Position numbers and translations under genes: made by a program. DNA of 64,000 nt from Pomphorhynchus laevis (Eukaryota; Acanthocephala; Palaeacanthocephala; Echinorhynchida; Pomphorhynchidae). The stretch lies in the NCBI GenBank assembly GCA_012934845.2, contig WNNJ02001936.1, positions 54,766 to 118,765 of the forward strand, read 5' to 3'. Under the pieces are notes generated by a model that searched no databases, was not told the origin of the DNA, and saw only the letters and a program-made list of their open reading frames with translations. This document shows positions 9,907 through 20,098 of this stretch, piece after piece (within the stretch, counting starts at the first letter, position 1; each line of letters opens with the position of its first letter).

Positions 9907-10206
9907 TTAATGATTAATAATTAGCTTTATTAGCTCGCTATATTCGGGTCTTACATATTGTTGAGGACAAAGCCTAGTCGGAGTTTGATTGGAATTCTTC
10001 CTTGATAGCAAAATTGGTCTTCTAACCGGTTTTCGCTTCTCACTTTTGTTGACACGATTTGGTTTGAATTTATTAACACCTAAATCAGACGTGTTTCTCT
10101 TTAGAAACATTCGATCGGCCATATGTGATAAATTGATGACATCCTTAACATTTCCAATTGGCATATTAATATCGTCGTTGATATCGTGACATAAAGCATC
10201 CTTCAT
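9907..10206 (-). CDS. Hypothetical ORF, 99 codons, unrecognised
   Basis: The minus strand encodes a basic 99-residue frame starting MKDALCHDINDDINMPIGN with a C-terminal RKPVRRPILLSRK patch. No domain is recognised. An ~88-bp part (9990-10078) is duplicated at 10630-10719 outside the frame, and the region is surrounded by repeat units, so a mobile-element origin such as a gag-like tail is more likely than a host gene. Confidence 0.3.
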   Translation of the reverse strand: MKDALCHDINDDINMPIGNVKDVINLSHMADRMFLKRNTSDLGVNKFKPNRVNKSEKRKPVRRPILLSRKNSNQTPTRLCPQQYVRPEYSELIKLIINH

Positions 10207-10254
10207 TAGGTCATTACAAGCGCACTGAATGTTGCAGTTTCTAAAGCATGGTTC

Positions 10255-10350
10255 AGTCAGAGAGCGGCGTGTTGGATTGGCTGGAGTGCTCAGATCCCTG
10301 TTGACCCGAGACCGTTACACTGTGAAGACTCTACTATCAACTAATCTGAC
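10255..10350 (+). pseudogene. LINE 3'-end scrap
   Basis: GAGAGCGGCGTGTTGGATTG, GGAGTGCTCAGATCCCTGTT and TGAAGACTC match, in order, the reverse complement of 28505-28600 at the 3' end of the LINE there, and more weakly 25690-25780. Only about 95 bp are present. Confidence 0.65.
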
Positions 10351-10624
10351 TTTCTTTGTTCTTTCTGTATGCTCTATTTTTAAAAACTATTTTAGTGGTT
10401 ATGCAGTTATTTAACAATATCTTTATTATTATAAAAGCATTTTAGATACATTGTGTTTTGATTAGTTTATCCGCTGATAAAATTTACATATACAAACAGC
10501 AGTTTGGAATTTTATAGAAGGATAACTTAAACACCGATTTATTTTATACTTTGCTAAATATAAATCAAGGCAAGGTTTTGTTATCTAGTACATAAATTGG
10601 ATCATATACATCCAGAACAATTTA

Positions 10625-10830
10625 ATTTGATTGGAATTCTTCCTTGATAGCAAAATTGGTCTTCTAACCGGTTTTCGCTTCTCACTTTTGTTGACACGAT
10701 TTGGTTTGAATTTATTAAGATTCTTTAGTTAAAATACATATTTTATAATAATTATATATAATTATTTGCAATTAATAGGATTAAAGCAACATACAGAATA
10801 AATTCATCCAAATTTCTATGATAACAATGA
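10625..10830 (+). repeat. Duplicated composite segment
   Basis: 10630-10719 repeats 9990-10078 (GATTGGAATTCTTCCTTGAT onward), and 10711-10830 repeats 9611-9730 (TTCTTTAGTTAAAATACAT onward). The two pieces are adjacent here but in the opposite order to the first occurrence, as expected from a tandem duplication with one boundary shifted. Confidence 0.7.
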
Positions 10831-11074
10831 TTGCAATGGTATAAAATAGTTTAAAAATAGTAATTAATTGCAAACATAATTAGTTTTTCAAATTGAAGGT
10901 AGAACCTTTCTCCATCAACGCTGATTTAATTTAAAATCAGAAATGATTTCGGTTAAATTTGCAAAATTTTAATAAGAAGGTATTTCATTTAATGTAATTC
11001 TCTATAAAGCAGACGAGTCTAGTAATCGTCAGACAACATCAAAGGAACCGGAACGTGAAACGTAGGTATTGGAT

Positions 11075-11120
11075 CAGTAGCTGATGAGGTCCATCAATAC
11101 TGAAATGTAGCGTACTGCTG
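11075..11120 (+). ncRNA. Hammerhead-like ribozyme, helix-I-open, core intact
   Basis: Helix I CAGTAG (11075-11080) pairs with CTGCTG (11115-11120). CTGATGA follows directly. A weak helix II (GGT/ACT) closes an eight-base loop. GAAA is followed by a short helix III, ATG/CGT, with loop TAG. The cleavage triplet would be GTA at 11112-11114. Very short helix III is typical of PLE/retrozyme hammerheads. The weak helix II is the main doubt. Confidence 0.55.
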
Positions 11121-11422
11121 TTGGATTATAGGTTTGAAGAAAAGTGCAGTGTCATCAAATATGTCAATTGTAATAATGACTGTACAATTAAGTTAACTTA
11201 AAATTAAGAAACAAACTATAGTTGACTAGTTTGATAATAGTAATCGATTGCAAAAATAGAAAGGTTTTCAAATTGAAGGTATAACCTTCCCTACCAACGA
11301 TATTTTAATTTGCAATCAGAAATGATTTCAATTAAATTTTTGCAAAATTTAATAACGCAGACCAGTCGAGTGATCGTCAGCCAACATTAAAGGGTCGAAA
11401 TCGTGAAACGTAGGTATTGTAT

Positions 11423-11468
11423 CAGTAATTGATGAAGTCCACCAATACTGAAATGTAGCGGACTGCTG
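11423..11468 (+). ncRNA. Degenerate hammerhead-like motif
   Basis: Same position in the second unit, but the core reads TTGATGA instead of CTGATGA and the cleavage triplet is GGA instead of GTA. It is expected to be inactive. Confidence 0.5.
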
Positions 11469-11774
11469 TTGGCTTATAGATAGAAATAAAGCAACGTACA
11501 ATACCATCAAAAATGTCAATTGTAATGATGACTGTACAATTAAATTAAGATGACTAGTTTGAAAATAGTAATTAATTGCAAAAATAGTTAGTTTTTCAAA
11601 TTGAAGGTAGAATTTTCCTCTACCTGCGCTGATTTAATTTAAAATCAGAAATAATTTCAATTAAATTCGCAAAATGTAATAAGAAGGTTTTTCTTTAAAT
11701 CTAATGGTCAATAAAGCAGTCAAGTCGAGTGATCGCCAGAAATCATCAAAAGAACCCAAATGCAGGTATTGGAT

Positions 11775-11820
11775 CAGTAGCTAATCAGGTCCACTAATAC
11801 TGAGATGTAGCGTACTGCTG
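11775..11820 (+). ncRNA. Degenerate hammerhead-like motif
   Basis: Third unit. Helix I CAGTAG/CTGCTG is kept, but the core reads CTAATCA and GAGA. Expected to be inactive. Confidence 0.5.
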
Positions 11821-12160
11821 TTGGCGTATATATAGGATTAAGGTAACGTGCAGAATAAAAATAGTCATCAAAATTTCAATTGTAACAATGACTGTACAAT
11901 TAAATTAACTTAAAATTATAGAAAAAACTGTAGATGACTAGTTTCATAATGGTAATTGATTTTAAAAATAGATAGGTTTGCAAATTGAAGGTAAAAACTT
12001 CTACGACCGCTAATTAAATTTGCAATCAGAAATGATTTCGATTAAATTTGCAAAATTTTAATAAGGTATTTCATTAAATCTAATTATCTATAAAGCAGAC
12101 GAGTCGAGCGATCGTCAGCCATCATTAAAAAGACCGAAACGTGAAACGTAGGTATTGGAT

Positions 12161-12206
12161 CAGTAGCTGATGAGGTCCATCAATACTGAAATGTAGCGTA
12201 CTGCTG
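12161..12206 (+). ncRNA. Hammerhead-like ribozyme, helix-I-open, core intact
   Basis: Fourth unit, same layout as 11075-11120: CAGTAG/CTGCTG, CTGATGA, GAAA, short helix III and GTA. Just upstream, GACC-GAAAC pairs with GGTC downstream of CTGATGA, and GGTATTG pairs with CAATACT, so alternative or pseudoknotted folds are possible. Confidence 0.55.
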
Positions 12207-12345
12207 TTGGATTATAGGATTGAAGAAAAGTGCAGTGTCATCAAATATGTCAATTGTAATAATGAATGTACAATTAAGTTATTTTAAAATTGAGAAACAA
12301 ACTATAGTTGACTAGTTTGATAATGGTAATTGATTGAAAAAAATA

Positions 12346-12540
12346 GAATTTATCCATTATAGAACAATGACTTGTAATAATTGTTTCAAAATTTTCAATA
12401 TTCTGAAAATTTATTCCTTTTGTGTGTTCTAAAAATTCTTTTGTAGAATTAATACTGAAATAGTGTTTTATACCAGTATTAATTTCGATTACCTTGCAAT
12501 ATTTTTTAAAGTGTGTTATATTCTAGTATCTTATTCTAAT
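12346..12540 (-). pseudogene. PLE RT fragment
   Basis: Minus-strand decayed coding around TKEFLEHTKGINF-like and INTGIKHYFSI-like segments (plus strand TTATTCCTTTTGTGTGTTC, TAATACTGAAATAGTGTTTT). It adjoins the ribozyme array directly at about 12345. Confidence 0.6.
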
Positions 12541-13390
12541 ACAAAGTATATTATCAATCTATAATAATATAAATATCTAATATTTGTTAGAAAATAAATA
12601 CTTACTAGAATTAACAAGTCAGCTATAATTGGGCTACTATTACCACCTATTGGAACACCTTATACTTGTCTAAATATAGATGTCCCAACTTTTAAATAAT
12701 TTTGATTTATTAAAATATTTTAGGATTTTGGTAATTCAATTCTTTCCATATATTTATATTTATTTGATTGTTTAATTTTTGTTAGATAGGCGTTATAATT
12801 ATTATAACATATATATGTATATCTTTTTCCGAATATAAGATTAATTAATTTTTCCAACGCTTATTTAATATCTGCTAAATCTAAATTTGTATAAAGCGTA
12901 CTAAATCGTATGTATTTATATTTAGCTCGTTGACTGGTTTAAATTTTTTCTTGATAAATTTAATGATTTATTTCTTGATAACATCAGTTTAATACACAAT
13001 CGATTGAAACTGTTCAACTTCTTTAATATCGATTACTTTACAATATTTCTTTAAGTGTGTTCTAATTACTTTAAGTATTTTATTCATATAAACAGGAAGT
13101 GGTTTTAATGTACATTTACACATACTACATATGAACCTAGGTTTTATTGGATTTTTATGTGATGTTGGATTCCAATATAATATAGGTATAGTTTTATTAT
13201 CTGATTCAATTTTTATACCATTCTTATCCATTATAGAACAGTGACTTGTAATAATTGTTTCTAAACTCAACTCACTACGTTCATATGTTGGATTTACATT
13301 TAAATCATTAGAATTAACCTCTTTCATTAGTATATCATAATAAAGCTTTTTGCATATGAAGACAAAGTTATTACTAGCTTTATATGTAAG
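12541..13390 (-). pseudogene. PLE RT fragment, fingers to palm
   Basis: The minus strand encodes VNSNDLNVNPTYERSELS, ILYWNPTSHKNPIKPRFIC, SVYMNKILK-like sequence, then motif A (STLYTNLD at ~12890) and motif B (GVPIGGNSSPIIADL at ~12640), with several stops in the palm. Open frame 12989-13327 covers the N-terminal part. TS replaces the KL of the usual PKLHK fingers motif. Motif C is missing. Confidence 0.75.
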
Positions 13391-13569
13391 ATAATTTCGA
13401 TTATCCTACAATATCAGGAACTATAATATCAATAATAATATTTAATAATATAAATATATATTATAATCTATATAACTTTATATTCTATCCGAATATAAAG
13501 TTAATTTATTTATTTATAACGCTTCTTATAACTTGGTATTTGGCTCCATTGATATGTAAGGAATAGGAA

Positions 13570-14345
13570 TAGAGACGGAAACCTGATAACATAAAAATAT
13601 AAAAAGTCAATTTATATTTTGAAAATTTATTCCTTTTGTCTATTCTAAAAATTCTTTTGTAGAATTAATCCTGAAATAGTGTTTTATACCCGTATTAATT
13701 TCGATTTTCCTACAATATTGTTTAAAGTGTGCTTTAATTACTGTAAGTATTTTATTCATATAGACAGAAAGTGGTTTTAATGTACATTTAAACGCACTAC
13801 ATATGAACCTAGGTTTTATTGGATTTTTATGTAATTTTGGATTCCAATATAATATAGGTATAGTTTTATTATCTGATTCAACTTTTATACCGTTTTTATC
13901 CATTATAGAACAGTGACTTGTAATAATTGTTTCTAAACTCAACTCACTACGTTCATATGTTGGATTTACATTTAAATCATTAGAATTAACCTCTTTCACT
14001 AGTATATCATAATAAAGCTTTTTGCATATGAAGACAAAGTTATTACTAGCTTTATCAATAGTTGTTATTATATAGTTATCCTTTAATTTAGTAAGTTCTT
14101 TATACATATCTTTATTAATTTTATCTTTCCTTATGTAATTGTTTGTTATTTAAGCTTTCACTACTAATCAGCTTACTAAAATAAGCATTACAGTCATTAT
14201 ATAACGATTTGTATTTTTTTATTGTTATTATTTTATATTTATTCCCTTTTGTTATTATATAGTTATCAATTTACTTAGTAAGTCTAAATACTTTTTTTAT
14301 TTTAAAAATATCTTTAATTAAAATTATCGTTATATTTATTTTATC
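13570..14345 (-). pseudogene. PLE RT N-terminal fragment
   Basis: Open frame 13640-14107 on the minus strand gives YKELTKLKDNYIITTIDKAS (the TxxDKA start of the PLE RT fingers), FVFICKKLYYDILVKEVN, ILYWNPKLHKNPIKPRFIC and HYFRINSTKEFLE. Upstream, YKSLYNDCNAYFSKLIS continues the N-terminal region to about 14340 with stops. This is the best view of the RT N-terminus. No N-terminal GIY-YIG domain is seen further upstream. A partial terminal module lies at 13560-13600. Confidence 0.75.
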
Positions 14346-15278
14346 TTTGCTTTTATTCTCGTTTTGGCCACATGTACTTTAGATCATATATTTGATCATT
14401 ACTAAAGTTGACGATAGAGATTATTTAATGGTACTTTAGATTTATTTTTTACGTAATTTTGTATAATTTTATATCTATAATGCTTAAAAATAAGTTAGCA
14501 ATTATACAGCAACTATTTTAACTTATTTGAACACATTTTACTTTCTTGAGTATATAACATTATAACATTACTTTAAGTATTTCATAAAGTTTTATATTTC
14601 ATATCTTTACTAACAAAGATATTAAAAATAATATTTGTATTTATTTGAGATTTAAAACTCCATCAAATAAATTAATTTGGTGGATAAGAAAACTTTGATG
14701 ACTTAAATAATCTTAGTAAAACGATAGTCTGCATTGAGTCAATCTAACAATTGTTTGTTTTATAAGATATTTCAAAATTCTGTTAGCATTACATTCGTGT
14801 GCCATGTAATCTGTTTTTAGGCATTATTAATTATCCATACGAGAAAAATAATGACTAAAACAGATATTTCAAAATGAATTTTTGAATTTAGTTATTTATT
14901 TTCGTTTAATGTAATTATTAGATATTTAAATTGAATAAGAGAAATTTGATAAAAGTCCATGTACTAAATTCACGCGTGGGATATACGCTATAATCTTTAT
15001 TATAACTTTATAGATTTTATAATTATTAATATATTCCCCATTTAGTTTTTATTTATTCCCTGTGTACTTGCAAATGTGATATGTTAATAAATTTTCTAAT
15101 TCTATCGTTTTTTAAATACAACTTTTAACAATTTTATATTTAATAACTCACTTTTGAAGTAGCGCATCGTTAGTAGTTAAATTGTATCGAGAAGCAGATT
15201 GGTTTTGCTGGCAAAAATATGGTTAAAATCTTAAAGCATCATCTATGTGTTAGCTTTTAGCTCTATCACCACATCATT
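14346..15278. other. AT-rich DNA without recognised gene
   Basis: No frames of note and no match to other repeats of the window, apart from generic AT-rich runs. Confidence 0.45.
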
Positions 15279-15313
15279 CTGAAGAATGACCGGCAGACTA
15301 TTGGTATTCGAAA
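15279..15313 (+). repeat. Orphan PLE-tail hairpin motif
   Basis: CTGAAGAA leads into ATGACC, a loop and GGTATTC-GAAA. GAAT.ACC pairs with GGTATTC around one bulged base. It is the same signature as at the PLE ends near 45.1 and 57.5 kb, with different stem bases. Confidence 0.45.
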
Positions 15314-15735
15314 GATACAGCAAACAAATCTACTATCAGTTGTATTCCTCTTTACAGCGTTAGTCGCTTAAGTTTGTAAGTGACTATTAAAAAGTGTGCG
15401 ATTGATTTGTGCATGATACAAAATTAAAGTTAGTTTTACAAAACAACTACAAATCACTTACTGGCAGCCCAAAGTAGAAACGTCATTGTTGTGCGAAGAT
15501 TGAAGAATAATCTGAAGTTTATTTGCTCTGTTCTTTACACAATCGATGGAAACTGTCAGCTGCTTTGCTATTTTTAATAGCTCGGTCAATGTACCACGGT
15601 GAGACTTAAGAAAATAGTAGAAAAACTCTGAAAACGTGAAATATTTGTAATACGCATTTTATAACAAATTTAATTACAAATATTTAGAATTTTTAATACA
15701 TTTTGTATTTTTGCCAGTATCTCTATAATAATCAT
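15314..15735. other. Non-coding stretch
   Basis: No gene or repeat relationship recognised. Base composition is slightly less AT-rich than its surroundings at 15420-15600. Confidence 0.4.
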
Positions 15736-16330
15736 TTACTCAATTCAGATCACTTAACAGAGTCTAAGGATTATGCAATATAAATACATCATCATTTTTG
15801 CATTGATGAATCAGTTCAGTTAACTGAGCCTACGTATTTTGTAATATAAATTAATTAAAAAATGTAAAACATGCATAATCAATATTATTATTTTAAATGT
15901 TAAGTTGTTACCATTAGATTGACTATGAGATAATATACCGTGTTTTTAAATTTATATATTTTGCATTGATGGATCAACTCATTCAACTGTGTCTACGTAT
16001 TTTGCAATATAAATTAATTAGATCAGCCAACTGAGATTACGTATTTTACACGATATATAAATAAAGATAAACAATAAGATATAAGATTTTATAAAAAAAT
16101 TATATAATATTAATAATATTAAAACTTAAAATTGAAATTTAAAATAAAAGTCAATTTTTATGAATTGAAAAAAATGCAAATATTATATTCTTGAGATTTT
16201 TTATAATTAAAATTTTTATAAGTTAAGACTGATTAAGAGTTATATACCATGTTTTTAAATTAATCTATTTCGCATTGTGGAATCATTTAATTTAATTGAG
16301 TCTACGTATTTTGTAATATAAATAAATTTA
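15736..16330 (+). repeat. Degenerate repeats with a GTCTACGTATTTTG core
   Basis: Short units of the form TTTGCATTGATGGATCA, TCAACTGAGTCTACGTATTT and TGCAATATAAAT recur at about 15740, 15797, 15958, 16021 and 16266, and inverted at 17.9, 18.47 and 18.9 kb. Some copies share longer flanks. Confidence 0.55.
16060..16290 (+). repeat. ~230-bp direct repeat, copy 1 of 2
   Basis: Matches 17312-17541 closely, from ATAAAGATAAACAATAAGAT to TTCGCATTGTGGAATCATTT. The two copies flank a foldback element and a PLE fragment. Confidence 0.75.
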
Positions 16331-16499
16331 AAAATGCAAATATCTTAATTTTAAGATATTCAACAATTAAGATTTTTATACAATATATAAATAAAAATAA
16401 AGATAAACAACAAATTATTATAAAATATTTGAATACAATTTATATTAAATTTCAATTAAAATTGAAATTTAATATAAAAGTCAATTTTTATAAATAAAA

Positions 16500-16576
16500 A
16501 AAAACAATTTTTATTCAATAAGCTAGCAAATTTATCCAAGTAGCCTTATTCTTAATAAAATTAATATAAATAGTTG
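16500..16576 (+). pseudogene. Short PLE RT fragment
   Basis: Encodes an NFYSIS-QIYPSSLILNKIN-like segment, the region just after motif C, then stops at the border of the foldback element. Confidence 0.55.
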
Positions 16577-16780
16577 ATAATGATCCATTATTAATAAAGA
16601 ACTATTATAGCGGGATCAAAGATAAGAGGAAATTTTTTGATATTTCGCTAACTTCTGTTATCATCTTCAGAGCATTACTTCAATAATTTTCCGAAGATGC
16701 TAACAGAAGTTAGCGAAATATTAAAATAGTTCCACTTTTATTTGATTCAGCTCCAATAATTCATTAAAAACTAATATTAA
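16577..16780. mobile_element. Foldback (palindromic) MITE-like element
   Basis: An inner inverted repeat of ~28 bp (GATATTTCGCTAACTTCTGT with ACAGAAGTTAGCGAAATATT) surrounds a ~24-bp loop. Outer arms start ATAATGATCCATTATT and contain GGGATCAAA, against TTTGATTCAGCTCC on the right. It has no coding capacity. The same design is seen at 19892-20098. Confidence 0.65.
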
Positions 16781-16799
16781 TTAATAATATTTTCATTTA

Positions 16800-17290
16800 A
16801 AATAAAATTTTCTAGATTATATAAAGATATGAAACATATGTTTCGATATATTGATGATATATGTGCATTTAACTCTAACAATTTTTATTCAATAAGCGAA
16901 CAAATATATCCAGGTATCCTCATTATTAATTAAACCAATATTAATGATAAAGAAGGTGTATATCTAGATATGAACATTAAATTAACATTAACTAAAACTA
17001 CTATTAATTTATATCGTAAAGATGACATATTTAAATTTACAAGAAACATATTTTTGCATGAGCATTCATGCATACCATATAATATAAAATATAATACATT
17101 AAATAATGAAATTTTAAGAATTGCAACAATATGTAATGATATTGGCTTTCTTCAAAATCATTTAAATAATTTAATAGATACATATTTTAAACTAGGTTAC
17201 TATAAAAATAACATCAAGCAGAAAATAGTAAAAAATAAAAATCAAGACAATAATTTGCAAGAAAAATATTTTAACATTTATTATAAATAA
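16800..17290 (+). pseudogene. PLE RT C-terminal fragment with YIDD
   Basis: The plus strand encodes FRYIDDICAFNSNNFYSI (motif C intact), a stop near 16930, then open frame 16970-17290: MNIKLTLTKTTINLYRKDD, IFKFTRNIFLHEHSCIPYN, RIATICNDIGFLQNHLNN and LGYYKNNIKQKIVK. The last 15 residues differ from other copies, so the C-terminus runs into other sequence. Very close to the minus-strand copy at 3079-3375. Confidence 0.75.
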
Positions 17291-17311
17291 TAAATGATTA
17301 TAAATAAAAAT

Positions 17312-17541
17312 AAAGGTAAACAATAAGATATAAGATTTTATATTAAATTTTATATAATATTAATAATATTACAAACTTAAAATTGAAATTTAAAATAAAA
17401 ATCAATTTTTATGAATTGAAAAAAATGCAAATATTATATTCTTGAGATTTTTTATAATTAAAATTTTTATAAGTTAAGACTGATTAAGAGTTATATACCA
17501 TGTTTTTAAATTAATCTATTTCGCATTGTGGAATCATTTAA
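17312..17541 (+). repeat. ~230-bp direct repeat, copy 2 of 2
   Basis: Second copy of 16060-16290. Confidence 0.75.
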
Positions 17542-17704
17542 GCTAATTTAAAAATGTAAATATCTTAATCTTGAGATTTTTGATAATTCAAATTTTTATA
17601 AGTTAAGACTGACCATGAGATAATATGACGTGCTTTTGAATTAACTGATTTCGCATTGAGGATCCATTGAAGTTTTTAAAATTTAGAAATTTAAAATTTT
17701 ATAA

Positions 17705-17790
17705 ATTTTACAAAAGAACCTGGTAACATAGCGGTTTCTCTTGATGATCTCTCGTTCTTATTCTGATACATCTTCTGTTATTTATTCGTC
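17705..17790 (+). repeat. PLE-associated structured module, partial
   Basis: GAACCTGGTAACATAGCGGT, then TTCTCTTGATGATCTC. This is the GAAACCTGATAACATAGCAG / CTGATGA half of the module with mutations. Confidence 0.5.
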
Positions 17791-18231
17791 AATTCATAAA
17801 AATTGACTTTTATTTAAAATTTCAATTTTAAATTTTAACTTGATATAAATATAAATTGCATAACATCTTATGTAATTATTTATTATTTATCTTTATTTAT
17901 ATATAAAATACGTAGACTTAGTTATCTGATTTAATTCTTAACAATTTATTCGTTTTCATTTAATTTAAAAATTTAAGTTATTCTGAGATTATTTTATTTA
18001 TTCACTTCCTCCTTTCGGCTTGTGTAGAATAACTATTAACTACAAATGATAAAATTATTGTAATTTACAAAGTAAGGTAAAGTTCCTAGGGATGAGATAC
18101 CAAGGCCTCAATATTCTAAATCTGAAGAAAAGAAGAAAAAATATATCAACACTGTATATATAAAAAAATCGGTTTATTTATATCTTAGAAATGATTTTAT
18201 AAATATGATTTATAAATACAAATTTATGAAT

Positions 18232-18290
18232 ATGAACCGAAACCTGAAAACATATCAGTTTCTCCTGATGACTAAAATCTTTATTTCCCC
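18232..18290 (+). repeat. PLE-associated structured module, partial
   Basis: CCGAAACCTGAAAACATATC, AGTTTCTCCTGATGACT. GAAACCTG and CAGTTTC form a bulged hairpin before CTGATGA. Confidence 0.5.
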
Positions 18291-18398
18291 CCAGCAACTA
18301 CACAAGTTAATTATTTCCCCTCAGCAACTACACAAGTTTATTATTTCCCCCAGCAACTACACAAGTTTATTATTTCCCCCCAGCAACTACACAAGTTT
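18271..18398 (+). repeat. ~30-bp minisatellite, four units
   Basis: Four units of ATTTCCCC(C)(T/C)CAGCAACTA plus CACAAGTTTATT, differing mainly in the length of the C run. The small open frame across it (18205-18411) is repeat-derived. Confidence 0.85.
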
Positions 18399-18466
18399 TC
18401 ACTTGATATAAATATAAATTGCATAACATCTTATGTAATTATTTATTATTTATCTTTATTTATATA

Positions 18467-18603
18467 TAAAATACGTAGAATCAGTTAGCTGATCAGTACA
18501 ACTTTTTTAGACTATTCACGACGCTGTATAGATAAATCGGTTTATTTATATCTTAGAAATGATTTCAAACGTTAACTGAAATATTCAAAAATAAATTATT
18601 TTA
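18467..18603 (+). repeat. ~138-bp direct repeat, copy 1 of 2
   Basis: ATAAAATACGTAGAATCAGT through CAAAAATAAATTATTTT is repeated almost exactly at 18891-19028, 424 bp away. Confidence 0.85.
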
Positions 18604-18890
18604 ATAATTTATGTAAATCGACTTAAACATAACAAAGCAACAAGCCCTGACCGATTGGCTATTGAGCCAACTGGTATAATAAGCATATGAAAGAAGAGCT
18701 TAATCGGCTTGCGAAAGCCAAGTGAGAACCTTTAAAATTAGTAAAAATATTAATCAAAAATATTAGGCTAAATAATAAAAAAAATAGAAGTCATTAAAGC
18801 AAAATCAATTAATATAAAGTTTAATATGATATCTATTTTTTGTAATTTACAATGTAAAAATACATAATTCATAAAAATTGATTATAATGG

Positions 18891-19028
18891 TATAAAATAC
18901 GTAGAATCAGTTAGCTGATCGGTACAACTTTTTTAGACTATTCACGACGCTGTATAGATAAATCGGTTTATTTATATCTTAGAAATGATTTCAAACGTTA
19001 ACTGAAATATTCAAAAATAAATTATTTT
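18891..19028 (+). repeat. ~138-bp direct repeat, copy 2 of 2
   Basis: Second copy of 18467-18603. Confidence 0.85.
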
Positions 19029-19369
19029 GATCCATTTGTAAAATTTGGATGATATTAATATCCAAATTTATATAAAGGATATTTCTAACTAATGCTGACA
19101 CAAATTTTAATTTGGAATTTTAAAACACGGTCAATCAAAGCACAAATTTACTTTTATATTTCGTTAGCATCATCAGAACACAACACAATTTGTTTACCAA
19201 CAAACATAGTTTACCAACAAACATAGTTTACCAGTAAACGCAATGTTTTGTGTTTTTACGATCCTGGTAAAAGCGAAGTATAATTTTTTTCAAAATAAAA
19301 AATACAGAATTTTTCTTTTCTTCATTATGAGGTGATGAAAATCCGATTGAGAATATCCAAATTTATAAA

Positions 19370-19445
19370 TATGAACCGAAACCTGATAGCATAGCAGTTT
19401 CTCCTGATGACTAAAATCCTTATTCTGATACAACGTCTGTTATTT
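19370..19445 (+). repeat. PLE-associated structured module, partial
   Basis: CCGAAACCTGATAGCATAGC, AGTTTCTCCTGATGACT, then CTTATTCTGATAC. The best plus-strand copy of this half-module. Confidence 0.55.
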
Positions 19446-19891
19446 ATTAGTCAATTCATTAAAATTGTATTTTATTTTTTTCTGGGATTATTTTATTATG
19501 AGATTATTTCACATAATAAATTTAATAATAAATTTAATAAATTATAATAAATGCTACGCTTTTATATGATTGTAATCTCAATAATTAAATTTTTTTATTA
19601 AATAAAAATTCTGAGCTATAAAAATTGTTTTAGATTAAGATATTTACATTATTATATACATATTTTGGAAATAAATTGGAATTATGGCCCACTTTGAATA
19701 CTACGAGGCAATGTGCTGATTAAAATTTTCTTAGAATTAAAAATTTTAAATAATTAAAAAATAATATTTAATAAAATATTAAATATTGAATATTAATTAT
19801 TAATAGTAATTTTTGGGTAAAATATTTATTTGTTCCTAATTTTTTATTTTTTATTAAAAAATGTTAAAATAATTTGGTTTTTAAATAGTTG

Positions 19892-20098
19892 ATAATGATC
19901 CATTATTGATAAAGAATTATTGGAGCTGGATCAAAAAATAAAAAAAAATTATTTGATATTTTGCTAACCTCTGTTTGCATCTTAAGATTTTCTGAGGTAA
20001 TTTTCTCAAGATGCTAACAGAGGTTAGTGAAATATCAAATAAGAATTTTTTTCTTTGATCCAGCTCCAATAATTCTTTATCAGTAAATTAATCATTAT
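19892..20098. mobile_element. Foldback (palindromic) MITE-like element, best copy
   Basis: Terminal arms of ~45 bp are inverted copies: GATAAAGAATTATTGGAGCT with AGCTCCAATAATTCTTTATC, the outer ends being ATAATGAT and ATCATTAT. A second inner palindrome, TGATATTTTGCTAACCTCTG with AGAGGTTAGTGAAATATCA, carries a ~30-bp loop. No protein is encoded. The nested double-palindrome design identifies a non-autonomous foldback element; the mobilising transposase is unknown. AGCTAGCGAAATATAAAA pieces at 20140-20400 and 34.33 kb may be related remnants. Confidence 0.75.

Larger units (their letters stand above)
10740..12345 (+). repeat. Tandem ~350-bp retrozyme-like repeat array
   Basis: About four units. 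Ribozyme-like segments recur at 11075, 11423, 11775 and 12161, giving spacings of 348, 352 and 386 bp. Each unit body has CAATTGTAATAATGACTGTA, a TAGTTTGATAATAGTAAT stretch, TTCAAATTGAAGGTA, and a GTCGAGTGATCGTCAG stretch before the ribozyme. No protein is encoded. Tandem units of 170-400 bp, each with one hammerhead, are the form described for animal retrozymes, which are thought to be copied by PLE RTs. The match in size, tandem layout and PLE neighbourhood is seen; membership is inference. Single diverged units lie at 34.4-34.8 and 36.4-36.9 kb. Confidence 0.65.
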
